Below, piece by piece: positions 33,825 to 44,927 of a stretch of DNA of 64,000 bases. A program made the position numbers and the translations under genes. This stretch comes from Bradyrhizobium glycinis (GTDB taxonomy: Bacteria > Pseudomonadota > Alphaproteobacteria > Rhizobiales > Xanthobacteraceae), in contig NZ_JACCHQ010000007.1 in the NCBI RefSeq assembly GCF_016031655.1, positions 62,001 to 126,000 of the forward strand, written 5' to 3'. A model generated the notes under the pieces. It was not told the origin of the DNA, made no database searches, and was given only the letters and a program-made list of their open reading frames with translations. Position 1 is the stretch's first letter, and every line of letters starts with the position of its first letter.

Positions 33825-34322
33825 TCACCGAGACTCCCGCGGCGGCCCGGCGCTGGGGCCGGAGGGCTCGCCGCGCTGCTGGGTCTCCGGTGTCGCCCCG
33901 TAAGGCAGCGGCTTGGCATCCGGGTCCGCGCGGCCGCAGGAGCGGCTGGTGCAGAAATAGCCGACATAATCCTTGGTGTCCGCGCGATAGATCTTCACCA
34001 GGCCCTGGGTCTGGTCCACGATGATGTTGGAGCGGTGGACCACCTGTCCATCGGCAGCATAAGCCGTCATCAACACGCGCCCGGCCTTCAGGCCGCGGAT
34101 CGTGAAGACGCGATCGGTTTCGGGAATGACCTGCGCGATATCCTCGACGGAAAGCGAGAACCTGGCAACGGGCTGATCCAGGGTGAAGGTGCGCGCCTGC
34201 TCAGCGCGAAGCTCGATCGTCTCGGTGGCGACGATCTCCTGCATCCGCTGGGCGCCGGCTGGGCCGGTGACGCAGACCGCGATGAGCGACACCAATGCCG
34301 CCGGTAAAATCAATCGATTCAT
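33825..34322 (-). CDS. Standalone pilus-assembly N-terminal (Pil_N) domain protein
   Basis: ATG 34322 has GGGAGG upstream. The 165-residue product has a signal peptide (cleavage near AGAQR) and a single Pil_N domain (about 28-115): ARTFTLDQPVARFSLSVEDI then RGLKAGRVLMTAYAADG. This is the same fold as the N-terminal domain of CpaC, but without the secretin part. The tail carries two Cys (CTSRSC) and a Pro-rich end. It lies upstream of flp in the same direction and may bind the pilus secretin (inference). Confidence 0.75.
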   Translation of the reverse strand: MNRLILPAALVSLIAVCVTGPAGAQRMQEIVATETIELRAEQARTFTLDQPVARFSLSVEDIAQVIPETDRVFTIRGLKAGRVLMTAYAADGQVVHRSNIIVDQTQGLVKIYRADTKDYVGYFCTSRSCGRADPDAKPLPYGATPETQQRGEPSGPSAGPPRESR

Positions 34323-34489
34323 GAAAAACCTCCCGAGAGACAGAAAAGCTGGTGAGCGCAAATGACACGCGGGCAGCGAACACTAGCACGGTCCGCGGCA
34401 GCCGTCTCTTTCGTGTTGATGCGATGTGCCCCGCGCTTGCGTTCGAACGAGGCTTGGGAGAAGCTGAATGCGGGCCGCGGGGGACAGCC

Positions 34490-34777
34490 ATGCGCATTTA
34501 TTCCGCTTTATCCGTCTTTCTCGTCTGCTGCTGGATGAGCTCCGGCGCAGCCCACGGACAGGCTGCCTATCTGGTCGACGAACGGCCCTGCCCCGACCTC
34601 GACCCTCGCCTGCGGCAGCCGCGCGACAATGAGTGGTGCGACTACGTCACCAAGATTAAGCGTTGCGACGGCGATCTGGCCGAGCGCCTGTTTCAGCAAA
34701 GCCGGGCGCCGGCCTACCTGATCTCCGAGCTCGGCACCGAACACCCTCGCCGGCTGATCTGCTATCCCAACGATTAG
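34490..34777 (+). CDS. Small secreted Cys-containing protein
   Basis: From ATG 34490 the product is 95 residues with a signal peptide (hydrophobic 4-20, AHGQAAY cleavage zone). The mature part has four Cys (RPCPDLD, WCDYV, RCDGD, LICYP), suggesting two disulfides. It is divergent from the Pil_N gene. No family recognised. Confidence 0.6.
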   Translation: MRIYSALSVFLVCCWMSSGAAHGQAAYLVDERPCPDLDPRLRQPRDNEWCDYVTKIKRCDGDLAERLFQQSRAPAYLISELGTEHPRRLICYPND

Positions 34778-34917
34778 AAGCGCGGGGCGGCCGGTGATCG
34801 TCACGGCACGGATGGGACCGCGCTTCATACAGTCCGGAATCGCTTCGGTCTTTGCATACCTCTAACGTAAGCGTGGCCGGGGCCGGCATTTCATCCCGAA
34901 CTAGATTTTCGATCGGC

Positions 34918-34945
34918 AAGGGGCCGGCGAAAGGTGGCCCCTTTC
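34918..34945 (+). terminator. Hairpin terminator-like element
   Basis: AAGGGGCC and GGCCCCTT form an 8-bp stem with a 10-base loop, ending in TTT. It lies 140 bases after the small secreted protein gene. A second hairpin follows at 34964-34997. Confidence 0.45.
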
Positions 34946-34963
34946 AATTTGGCGGGAAAGGAA

Positions 34964-35020
34964 GCCCGCCTCCGGCAATGTCGGTACGGAGGCGGGCCAA
35001 AGGTCACTTTTTTGGCGGCG
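34964..35020 (+). terminator. Second hairpin with downstream T-run
   Basis: GCCCGCCTCCG and CGGAGGCGGGC form a perfect 11-bp stem with a 12-base loop. A T-run (TTTTTT) starts 13 bases after the stem, so it is a weak terminator candidate or a structured RNA end. Confidence 0.45.
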
Positions 35021-35508
35021 CCGATCCTCCCCGGGGCTGGCTTGGGAAACGTCGCTACGCAGGTCGAACCCTAGCACTTGGGATCCTTCCTGGGAACCCG
35101 CCCCGACTCCCGTAGCACTACCGAGCGTGGGACGAAAAGCGCCTCGTCGCCAGATCGAAAGGCCCGCGCCGCAGCTCGTCTCAGCAGCCGGCGAATGCCA
35201 GACTTGGTTTCGACGCGGTCTTCGCTGCATAACCGTCATCTGCCGCGCGAGGCTTTTCACGCGGCGAATGCTGTCGACAAGACGAATTGTGGGCAATCGA
35301 TGCTGGAGATTGAAGACCAATTTCCGAAGGCCGCTTAGCACGAAATCCTCCTGCAGGTCATGCAAAATCAGTTCGTTCAAAAAGACGTTTTCGCTGGGTA
35401 CGGCGACCGGTTCGGTCTCGCGCGCCGGCCGGTGCCCAGCGCCATGGCCTGCGTCGCACTTGAGCTTGGCGGAGCCGCCTTTCCTCATGCCGTGTCCCGG
35501 AGCCAAGG

Positions 35509-35805
35509 TCATATGGTGCCGGCGAGAAGCTCGATCAGGTTGGCCCAGAAGAAATATCCCTGCACGTAGGGTCGCCGGGATTCCAGCAATGCGCGATGCT
35601 CCTGCAACCCACGAACGGAGGGGCGCCAAAGAAGGTGAGGACCTCTTCCTCGTTGTAAGCATCCCGCTCGGCCGCGGGACGATTGAGCTTGGTGCCGAAC
35701 TCGAACGAGGGCACCGGTCCGCAGGCGAACCAGTGCTCGACCGCGAACTCCCAGAATGCTGTCAGACCGGGAGCATACTTGCCGTCCAGGGTGGTTTGAC
35801 TCACG
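35509..35805 (-). pseudogene. Frameshifted fragment of an unrecognised protein
   Basis: A minus-strand frame at 35535-35804 reads AFWEFAVEHWFACGPVPSFE then RDAYNEEEVLTFFG, with compact protein-like composition. The neighbouring frame continues with EHRALLESRRPYVQGYFFWA then NLIELLAGTI and a stop at 35509. The pieces together look like one protein C-terminus broken by a frameshift. I do not recognise the family. Confidence 0.35.
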
Positions 35806-35950
35806 CGCGTAGTCCACCAGCACCAGATCGAAAGCGCGCTCCTGCGCGCAGGCCAGCGCCTCCACGGGATCGAGGAAGGTGGTGGCCTCGACCAGACCTT
35901 CAGCCTCGATGTGACGTCTCAGCGGACGATTCCCTGTCAGAGGAGCGGGG
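35806..35950 (-). pseudogene. Response-regulator receiver domain remnant
   Basis: In the minus-strand frame a segment reads RRHIEAEGLVEATTFLDPVE then FDLVLVDY. This is the first half of a receiver domain, up to the strand carrying the phospho-accepting Asp. The sequence then leaves the family abruptly and runs into an unrelated frame. It is a truncated gene. Confidence 0.55.
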
Positions 35951-36218
35951 CGCCTCTCGCTCACAGTATAAAGACTGCGGCGGCGAGCTCGCCAGACGCG
36001 GACCATCCGCCCGACGCCGTCCCGACCGCCTGACCCGATCAACCCGCCAACATCTTGCCGCGGCTCCGTTTTTTCTCCGGTCGCCGGTTTGAACCTGTTC
36101 CTGCTAGAGTGGCACCAAGAACTAAGAGTGATTCTGGTCACACTTGCCCCGGCGCCCTGCTGCTAGGCATCGAACCAGGACGGGCACCAGAGCATCGTCG
36201 AATTGGATGAGAATTCCC

Positions 36219-36890
36219 ATGAAAAGCCTGATCGGCGCCGGTGTCGGCGCATTCTGCCTTGCGGCCCCCGCTTTGGCGGAGACTCCCGCTGCGATCGTCG
36301 AGGACGTCCAGGGCAAGGTCGACGGCATCGCGTTCATGGATTACGTGGCGCCGGGCAAGATCATCAAGCTCGGCCCCAAGGCCAGCATCACGCTCAGCTA
36401 CCTGAAATCCTGCCAGCGCGAGACCATCAGCGAAGGTGTCGTCCTGGTCGGCGCCGAGCAGAGCACCGTGCAGCTGGGCGAGGTGAAGCGGGAAAAGGTG
36501 CCCTGCGATACCAATGCGGCAAAACTGTCCGAGCGCGAAGCGAACCAGAGCGCCGCGACGACGTTCCGCACCATGCGCTCGGACGCCAAGGGCGCACCCG
36601 CCAAGCTGCCGACGCTTTATGGCGTCTCGCCGCTGGTGCAGGCCAAAGCCGGCGGCACGCTGGTGATCGAGCGCACCGACGACAAGGAGCCCACGATCAG
36701 CGTGCCGCTCAAGGGCGATGCGATGACCGGCGGCGGCAAGTTCTATGATTTCGCCAAGGCCGGGAAGACACTGACTCCGGGCGGCAGTTACCTCGCCATC
36801 CTCGGTGCCAAACGCTACACCTTCCAGATCGACGCCAGCGCCACCTCCTCGCCGACCCCGATCATCGGCCGCCTGCTGCGGCTCGAATAG
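36219..36890 (+). CDS. FecR-like periplasmic protein
   Basis: A 223-residue protein from ATG 36219 (36207 is also possible) with a signal peptide (IGAGVGAFCLAAPALAE). The N-terminal part matches the FecR-type pattern: AAIVEDVQGKVDGIAFMDYV then GKIIKLGPKASITLSYLKSC. It lies 20 bases upstream of the CHASE2-cyclase gene, and the pair recurs in rhizobia. It probably acts with the cyclase as a periplasmic sensor (inference). Confidence 0.75.
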   Translation: MKSLIGAGVGAFCLAAPALAETPAAIVEDVQGKVDGIAFMDYVAPGKIIKLGPKASITLSYLKSCQRETISEGVVLVGAEQSTVQLGEVKREKVPCDTNAAKLSEREANQSAATTFRTMRSDAKGAPAKLPTLYGVSPLVQAKAGGTLVIERTDDKEPTISVPLKGDAMTGGGKFYDFAKAGKTLTPGGSYLAILGAKRYTFQIDASATSSPTPIIGRLLRLE

Positions 36891-36910
36891 GCGGACCTGG
36901 CGACGGGGCG

Positions 36911-39061
36911 ATGCGGCGGATCGGGGGACGGGACATCGTTGCGGCGATCCTGATCGCGCTCCTCGCGGGCGCGGTCTTCACGTCCCCGCCGCTGCAGACG
37001 CTGCAAGGCCTCTCGCTCGACATCCTCACCGCCCTGCGCGGCAAGCTCATTGGCGACCGCCGCGATCCCTCGGCATCGCCGGTTGTCGTCGTGGCCATCG
37101 ACGGACAAACCTACGAGTCCTCGCCCTTCAAGGGATCGCCGACGCAGACCTGGACGCGGGAGATCGGGCGGGTGCTCGGCAGCATCAGCGACGGCGGCGC
37201 CAAGGTGATCGGCTTCGACGTCATCTTCAAGAACTCGATCGAGCAGTCCGAGATTCCCTTTGGCGAGTCTTCGTTCGGTGCCCGCTTGCGCGGATTTGAC
37301 CGGGATTATCTGATCGCGCTGCGACAGATCTCCGACAACGGCAAGCTGGTGCTCGGCGAGATCCTGAGCAACGACCATCCGGAAGTGCCATACCGTGCGC
37401 AGCAGCTGGCGGTGCGCAACAACGTCCGTGCGCTCAATGTCCACACCGACCCCGACGATGTCATCCGGCGGATGCCGCTCACCTTCGATATCGACGCCAA
37501 GCCGGTGCCCGCCATGGCGGTCGAGCTCGCCGCCCGCGCACTCGGCGCCAGCCTCGAGATCGCGCCATCCGGAGCGGCCGGGCTATCCGGCTACGCAATC
37601 CCGAGCGCCGTGCCGAACACGCTGACGCTCAATTTCCGCGGCCTCAGCCGCGACGTTCCGACCTTCTCCTTTGCCGATCTGCGCGCCTGCGTCGAAAAAG
37701 GCGACCGCGATTTCTTCCGGCGCGCCTTCGAGGGCAAGGTCGTTCTGCTCGGGACCGTCCTCAACTTCGAGGACCGCAAGCTCACCTCGATGCGGCTGTC
37801 CGGCGGCCATGACGGAACGCCGTCGGCACGATGTGCCCTGCCGGTCGCCGCCGGCACCGCGCAAAAGGCCCGCAGCGACGTCGCCGGTGTGTTCGTGCAC
37901 GCCGCTGCGGTCCGGAACCTGATCGAGCGCGATGCCGTGACCGAGCTCGGCTTGCCCGCGCGCACCGTTCTCACGATCGCGTTCGCGGCCATCATCGCTT
38001 GCGCGGCCGGCGTGCTCGCGCCGAGTGGCGCGCTGATCGCCTGGCTCGGTCTCACGATCGTCTACGCGGTCGTTGCCGTCAGCGCATTCGTCCATGCCTT
38101 GGCGCTGCCGCTGACCGAGCCGGCGCTCGCCAGCCTTGCCGCGCTCGCGATCATGATCGGCTATCGCTTCGTGCTGGCCGACCGCGACGAGCGTTTCCTG
38201 CGCAAGAGCTTTGCGCTTTACCTCGCGCCCGAGGTGATCGAGACCATGGTCGCCTCCGGCAAGATGCCGGCGCTCGGCGGCGAGACTCGCAACGTCACCA
38301 TGTTCTTCTCCGACCTCAGCGGTTTCTCCTCGATCGCCGAGACGATGACGCCGGTCGAGCTGGTGACGCTCATGAACGAATATCTGTCGGCCATGACCGA
38401 CATCATCGAAAGCCATGGCGGTTACGTCGACAAATATATCGGCGATTCCATCGTCGCCATGTTCGGCGCACCGGCCGACGATCCCGCCCACGCGCGCAAT
38501 GCGGTGCGTGCCGCGCTGAAGTGCCACGAGAAGCTGGCCGAGCTCAATGCCGGCCATCCCGCCTTCGCCGGTCACGGCCTGTCGCATCGCATCGGTCTCA
38601 ACAGCGGCGAAGCCGTGGTCGGCAATATCGGCTCGCGGCGTCGCTTCAACTACACCGTGATGAGCGACACCGTGAACGTCGCCTCGCGGCTCGAGGGCGC
38701 CAACAAATATTACGGCACCGCGATCATGGCCTCGGAAACCACGATGGCGCAGACCGGCGATAGCTTCGCCTGGCGCGAGCTCGACGCGATCAGGGTGCAA
38801 GGCCGCGGCGAGGCGATCAGGGTGTTCGAGCCGCTGGCGGAAGCCGGCGCGGAGAGCGAGGCGCAGACGAAGCTGGCATCGGCGTATGCCGAAGGGCTGG
38901 CCTGCTGGCGGTCAAGAGAGTTTGCCAAGGCGGCCGATGCGTTCGACCGCATCGCGAAGATCGATCCTGCGGCAGCCCGGTTCGCCAAGCGTGCGAAAGT
39001 GCTGACGGAGACTCCGCCGCCGCCGGACTGGATACCGGTCAATACGCTGGAAGGGAAGTAG
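36911..39061 (+). CDS. CHASE2-domain class III adenylate/guanylate cyclase
   Basis: A 716-residue membrane protein. An N-terminal helix (about 9-27) precedes a periplasmic CHASE2 sensor (about 30-325, with VVVVAIDGQTYESSPF and GGAKVIGFDVIF). Two to three transmembrane helices follow (about 345-425), then a class III cyclase domain (about 450-640). Metal-binding Asp residues are in FFSDLSGFS and KYIGDSIVAMFG; the substrate region has NYTVMSDTVNVASRLEGANK. A short C-terminal helical tail follows. It makes cAMP or cGMP in response to a periplasmic signal. Confidence 0.93.
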   Translation: MRRIGGRDIVAAILIALLAGAVFTSPPLQTLQGLSLDILTALRGKLIGDRRDPSASPVVVVAIDGQTYESSPFKGSPTQTWTREIGRVLGSISDGGAKVIGFDVIFKNSIEQSEIPFGESSFGARLRGFDRDYLIALRQISDNGKLVLGEILSNDHPEVPYRAQQLAVRNNVRALNVHTDPDDVIRRMPLTFDIDAKPVPAMAVELAARALGASLEIAPSGAAGLSGYAIPSAVPNTLTLNFRGLSRDVPTFSFADLRACVEKGDRDFFRRAFEGKVVLLGTVLNFEDRKLTSMRLSGGHDGTPSARCALPVAAGTAQKARSDVAGVFVHAAAVRNLIERDAVTELGLPARTVLTIAFAAIIACAAGVLAPSGALIAWLGLTIVYAVVAVSAFVHALALPLTEPALASLAALAIMIGYRFVLADRDERFLRKSFALYLAPEVIETMVASGKMPALGGETRNVTMFFSDLSGFSSIAETMTPVELVTLMNEYLSAMTDIIESHGGYVDKYIGDSIVAMFGAPADDPAHARNAVRAALKCHEKLAELNAGHPAFAGHGLSHRIGLNSGEAVVGNIGSRRRFNYTVMSDTVNVASRLEGANKYYGTAIMASETTMAQTGDSFAWRELDAIRVQGRGEAIRVFEPLAEAGAESEAQTKLASAYAEGLACWRSREFAKAADAFDRIAKIDPAAARFAKRAKVLTETPPPPDWIPVNTLEGK

Positions 39062-39077
39062 CGGCCGCGGGCACCAA

Positions 39078-39231
39078 CTTCCCTCTCCCCTTGTTGTGGG
39101 AGAGGGTGGCTCGCCGCGCAGCGGCGAGACGGGTGAGGGGTTTCTCTCCGCGCACACTTCTCTCAATGAGTCCGCGGAGAGAGACCCCTCATCCGGCGCT
39201 TCGCGCCACCTTCTCCCACAAGGGGAGAAGG
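39078..39231. repeat. Long imperfect inverted repeat between convergent genes
   Basis: The left arm (39078-39152) and right arm (39173-39231) are inverted, imperfect copies, with shared blocks CTCTCCCCTTGT, GGGTGAGGGG and TCTCTCCGCG. The loop is about 20 bases. The arms lie between the cyclase and pobA, which converge, so the element can form a transcript end for both strands. It resembles an intergenic repeat class of Bradyrhizobium-like genomes. Confidence 0.7.
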
Positions 39232-39275
39232 AACAGCGCCAACGTCAGCATCGCGCCTCTCGAAACTCGCAGGCT

Positions 39276-40484
<1,209 letters not shown>

Positions 40485-40535
40485 CTACGCCGCAGACCGA
40501 TGGAGGGTTTCGCCATTGTCTTGTACTATTCGAAC

Positions 40536-41405
40536 ATGAGAAGCGCGGCCCCCGCCCCGGCAATCCGGGTCTACAATCTGTTCGGCGAGTCCGGCGATCT
40601 GCCCGATGTCGTGCATTGCGAGACGATCGCCTCGCGATCGGTGCTGCACGACTGGACGCTGGCCGTGCACCGCCATGCCCGGCTGCACCAGGTGCTGCTG
40701 ATCGAGCGCGGTGGCGGCGAGGCGACGCTCGACGGGCGCGTGGTGCCGCTGAGGCCAATGCAGATCGTCAACGTGCCGGTCGGCCACGTCCACGGCTTCC
40801 GCTTCGTGCCCGACACGCAAGGGTGGGTGTTGACCATCGCCGCGGAGATTCTCGATGAAGCGCTGCTCGCCGCCGAGGGCCTGCGCGGTGCGCTGTCGCG
40901 GTCGGCCGTGGTGCGCGGCACGCCGCAGATCCGCGCCACGATGAAGCAGATCTTTGCCGAGCACGCCGCGCGCGACTTCGGCCGTGCGCATGTGCTCCGC
41001 GCCTTGTCGTCGGCCATGATCGGGCTCGTGGCACGCGCGCTCACGGGCGAGAGCGGCGGCAACGGCACGGCCGAAAGCGGGTTGTTCCGCCGCTTCGAGG
41101 CGCTGCTGGAGCAGCATCATCTGGAACGCTGGAGCGTCGCCGACTATGCCGAGGCGCTGTCGGTGACACCGACGCATCTCAACCGGATCACGCGGGCGGC
41201 GACCGGCGATACCGCCTCGCATCTGATCCTCAACCGCCTGATCCGGGAGGCGCGGCGCAACCTTGTCTACACCAACCTGCCGGTCTCGACGATCGCCTAC
41301 GCCCTCGGCTTCGAGGACCCCGCCTATTTCAGCCGGGTCTACGCCGCCGCCACGGGGGTCTCACCGCGCGCCTTCCGCGGCCGGCTCCATGACGGCGCAG
41401 GCTGA
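40536..41405 (+). CDS. pobR: AraC-family regulator, probable PobR
   Basis: A 289-residue regulator from ATG 40536 (an in-frame ATG at 40500 would add 12 residues). The N-terminal half has a cupin-like effector domain (VHRHARLHQVLLIERGGGEA). The C-terminal AraC DNA-binding domain has two helix-turn-helix units, the second with STIAYALGFEDPAYFSRVYA. It is divergent from pobA, as expected of a pobA activator responding to 4-hydroxybenzoate. The pobR assignment rests on position and family. Confidence 0.8.
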   Translation: MRSAAPAPAIRVYNLFGESGDLPDVVHCETIASRSVLHDWTLAVHRHARLHQVLLIERGGGEATLDGRVVPLRPMQIVNVPVGHVHGFRFVPDTQGWVLTIAAEILDEALLAAEGLRGALSRSAVVRGTPQIRATMKQIFAEHAARDFGRAHVLRALSSAMIGLVARALTGESGGNGTAESGLFRRFEALLEQHHLERWSVADYAEALSVTPTHLNRITRAATGDTASHLILNRLIREARRNLVYTNLPVSTIAYALGFEDPAYFSRVYAAATGVSPRAFRGRLHDGAG

Positions 41406-41753
41406 AGCATCGGACAAAGGACCTCGCGCACGTCTGATCGACGCGCTGCGCGGAACCGCGATGGCTCTCGTTGCCACTTACCTTCGTATAGTGCGCCCCA
41501 TCCTTTGGATAGAGGCGCTTTACCTCCGTACAATTGAGCGGGACATGCCCTCGCCCTAGCGTCACAGCATTCGGCGCCCTGGCGCTGGTGGCATGGAGCC
41601 TCCCTAACCTCGGCGCAAGGCGGCCAACCCTGTCCGGTCGTCTGCGCCGCTTTTTCAGCAAAGCCATCGGCGCCTTCAGTTATTTTCCGGCCGACACACC
41701 GCGCCATTTCGGCTGGATCGTCGGCTGTCGTGTCGAACCAAGGATTGTGCATA
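41406..41753. other. Intergenic region upstream of the NYN gene
   Basis: Frames on both strands cross this 348-base region, but none has a family match. It probably carries the promoter of the NYN gene. Confidence 0.4.
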
Positions 41754-42362
41754 ATGTCTTCGTTTGGGAAGATCGCGCTCTTTATCGACGGCGCCAATCT
41801 CTATGCCACCGCCAAGGCGCTCGGCTTCGACATCGACTACAAGCGCCTGCTCAGCGAATTTCAGAGCCGAGGTACGCTGCTCCGGGCCTTCTACTATACG
41901 ACACTCATCGAGGATCAGGAATATTCGTCGCTCCGCCCGTTGATCAATTGGCTCGACTACAACGGATACACCGTCGTCACCAAGCTCACCAAGGAGTTCA
42001 TCGACGCCACCACCGGCCGCCGCAAGGTGAAGGGCAGCATGGATGTCGACCTCGCCGTAAGCGCGATGGAGCTCGCCGAGCATGTCGAGCAAATCGTGTT
42101 GTTCTCGGGCGATGGGGATTTCCGTTCGCTGGTGGAAGCCTTGCAACGCCGCGGAGTCCGCGTGACGGTCGTCTCCACACTCTCCACTCAGCCGCCCATG
42201 ATCGCCGACGACCTGCGCCGGCAGGCTGACGTCTTCATCGACTTGGCAGACCTGAGACAAAAATTGGGGCGCGATCCGATCGAACGCCCGGCATTGCGCG
42301 AGCTGCGGCAACCGCAATTCCTCGCGCGCGGAACCATCAAACGCGACGACCAGGTCGAGTGA
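41754..42362 (+). CDS. NYN-domain (LabA/DUF88-type) protein
   Basis: ATG 41754 has AAGGA 9 bases upstream. The 202-residue protein has a PIN-like NYN nuclease fold: acidic residues in ALFIDGANLY, MDVDLAVSAM and FSGDGDFRSLVEA line up with the metal-binding sites. LabA-like proteins are thought to act on RNA. The gene lies between the pob and pca groups and is convergent with pcaG. Confidence 0.88.
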   Translation: MSSFGKIALFIDGANLYATAKALGFDIDYKRLLSEFQSRGTLLRAFYYTTLIEDQEYSSLRPLINWLDYNGYTVVTKLTKEFIDATTGRRKVKGSMDVDLAVSAMELAEHVEQIVLFSGDGDFRSLVEALQRRGVRVTVVSTLSTQPPMIADDLRRQADVFIDLADLRQKLGRDPIERPALRELRQPQFLARGTIKRDDQVE

Positions 42363-42386
42363 CCCTGCGAGACGACCGCCGGATAT

Positions 42387-43013
42387 TCACACGTCGAAGA
42401 ACACCGTCTCCTCTGGCCCCTGCAGATTGATCGTGAAGGCGTACACGACCTTGCCGGCGCGCTCGCTGCGGGTCGCGATCAACGTCTTGCGGCGCACCGG
42501 ATGCTCGATCAGGTTGAGCACGGGATCGGCGGCGTTGGCCGCTTCCTCGTCCGAGAAGTAGAGCCGCGTGTTGAGGCCGATGTTGATGCCGCGCGCGACG
42601 ATCCAGACGTTGACGTGCGGCGCGCATTTGCGCCCCGTCCTGTCGGTGATCGCGCCCGGCTTGATGGTCTCGAAGGTGACGAGGCCGCTGTCGAAGTCGG
42701 AGCCGGCGCGGCCCCAGCCGCGAAACTCGTCATCCAGCGCGCCGGCCGAGCGATCGGCGGGATGGTTGTAGCGGCCGGCTGCATTGGCCTGCCAGATCTC
42801 CAGCAGCACGTCGCGCAGCGGCGTGCCGGTGCCGTCGAGCACCTTGCCCTCCAGCGTGATGCGCTCGCCCTTGGTGTTCGGCGTCACCAGCACGTTGGAA
42901 AAGTTCTTCTCGAAGATGTCGAAGCCGGCCATGGCCGGGATCAGGCCGATATGGACGTAGGGCCCGGCGGTCTGCGAGGCGGTTTCCTTAAGATAGTTGA
43001 GCGGCTGCGGCAT
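42387..43013 (-). CDS. pcaG: Protocatechuate 3,4-dioxygenase alpha subunit
   Basis: The 208-residue protein matches PcaG in length and in blocks such as YVHIGLIPAMAGFD and DVLLEIWQANAAGRYNHPAD. The alpha subunit lacks the iron ligands and forms the (alpha,beta)-Fe heteromer with PcaH. It follows pcaH by 5 bases in one operon. Confidence 0.95.
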   Translation of the reverse strand: MPQPLNYLKETASQTAGPYVHIGLIPAMAGFDIFEKNFSNVLVTPNTKGERITLEGKVLDGTGTPLRDVLLEIWQANAAGRYNHPADRSAGALDDEFRGWGRAGSDFDSGLVTFETIKPGAITDRTGRKCAPHVNVWIVARGINIGLNTRLYFSDEEAANAADPVLNLIEHPVRRKTLIATRSERAGKVVYAFTINLQGPEETVFFDV

Positions 43014-43018
43014 GGGCG

Positions 43019-43846
<828 letters not shown>

Positions 43847-43907
43847 TTATCGGGAGATCATGGGCCGGACTATTCCACAGATAAATAGATCGATTATAAT
43901 ATATTGC

Positions 43908-44828
43908 ATGAAAGAAATCGATCATTTGGCGCTCGACGGCCACGCCCTGCGGCTGTTCCTCGCCGTACTGGAGGAAGGCTCGGTCACAGCGGCCGCAACA
44001 CGCCTGGGCCTGACGCAATCCGCCGTCAGCCACGCGCTGAACAAGCTGCGGCGGATCGCCGGCGATCCGCTGTTCGCCAAGTCCGGCCGCGGCATCGTCG
44101 CGACGGCCCATGCGCAGGCACTGGCCGGCAAGGCACGCGCGCTGATCGACGAGATGCGCAGCTTCGCCGGCGGCGTCAGCTTCGAGCCTGCCCGCGCACA
44201 GCTGTCGTTGACGATCGCGGCCAACGACTTCCAGCGCGACCTGCTGCTGCCGCGGTTCTTCGATCACGTCGCCGCACAGGTGAAGAGCCTGAATCTGCGC
44301 GTGATCCCCTCTCAATCGCCCTCGCCCGCGATGCTGCGCGAGAACCGCTGCGACCTCATGATCACGCCGCTGCCGCCGTCCGGCGTCGACATCGTACAGA
44401 AACGACTGCTGAGGGATCACTACGTCTGCTACCACGATCCCAAGGCACGTGCCGCGCCGGCCAGCCGCAATGCCTATCTCGCGGCGCGTCACATCACCGT
44501 GGTCTATACCGACAATGAGCGGCTCGACTTCGACCGCCGGCTGGCAGCGAACGGGCTCCACCGCGACATCGCGATCTCCGTGCCGAGCTTCTCCGGCGTG
44601 CCGTCATTCCTGCGCGGCTCACAGATGCTGGCGAGCATGCCGAGCCTGCTCGCGTCCGGCGTAATGCGCGGCTTTGCGCAAACACCAATCCCGCTGGCGT
44701 CCCGCACCAAGACCCTGGCCGAGCTGCCGATGTTCATGGTCTGGCACCAGCGCTACCAGAAGGACCCGGCCCACCGCTGGGTCAGGAGCCAGCTCGAGGC
44801 CGTCGCGGCGACCGCCGCCAAATTCTGA
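43908..44828 (+). CDS. LysR-family transcriptional regulator (divergent from pcaHG)
   Basis: A 306-residue regulator from ATG 43908 (the frame is open further upstream). The winged helix-turn-helix (LRLFLAVLEEGSVTAAATRL, then GLTQSAVSHALNKLRRIAGD) is N-terminal and the effector domain follows. Its divergent placement suggests it controls pcaHG, comparable to PcaQ in other rhizobia, but assignment to PcaQ is not shown by sequence alone. Confidence 0.85.
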   Translation: MKEIDHLALDGHALRLFLAVLEEGSVTAAATRLGLTQSAVSHALNKLRRIAGDPLFAKSGRGIVATAHAQALAGKARALIDEMRSFAGGVSFEPARAQLSLTIAANDFQRDLLLPRFFDHVAAQVKSLNLRVIPSQSPSPAMLRENRCDLMITPLPPSGVDIVQKRLLRDHYVCYHDPKARAAPASRNAYLAARHITVVYTDNERLDFDRRLAANGLHRDIAISVPSFSGVPSFLRGSQMLASMPSLLASGVMRGFAQTPIPLASRTKTLAELPMFMVWHQRYQKDPAHRWVRSQLEAVAATAAKF

Positions 44829-44927
44829 GCTGCCGTCCTCATGTCCCGATATCAGGTGCCGCGCTTCGCAAGACTGCCCTTCCCAAACCCACTGGTTGCG
44901 CAGGGGGAGCCGCGCTAAAATCCCCTC

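Noticed and set aside
34901..35662. Minus-strand 253-codon open frame
   Set aside because: Low-complexity, no family motif, and it overlaps hairpins and remnants; it is probably non-coding.
43860..43907. LysR box upstream of pcaH
   Set aside because: The region is AT-rich and partly palindromic, but no clean T-N11-A inverted repeat could be fixed by eye, so it is not listed as a feature.
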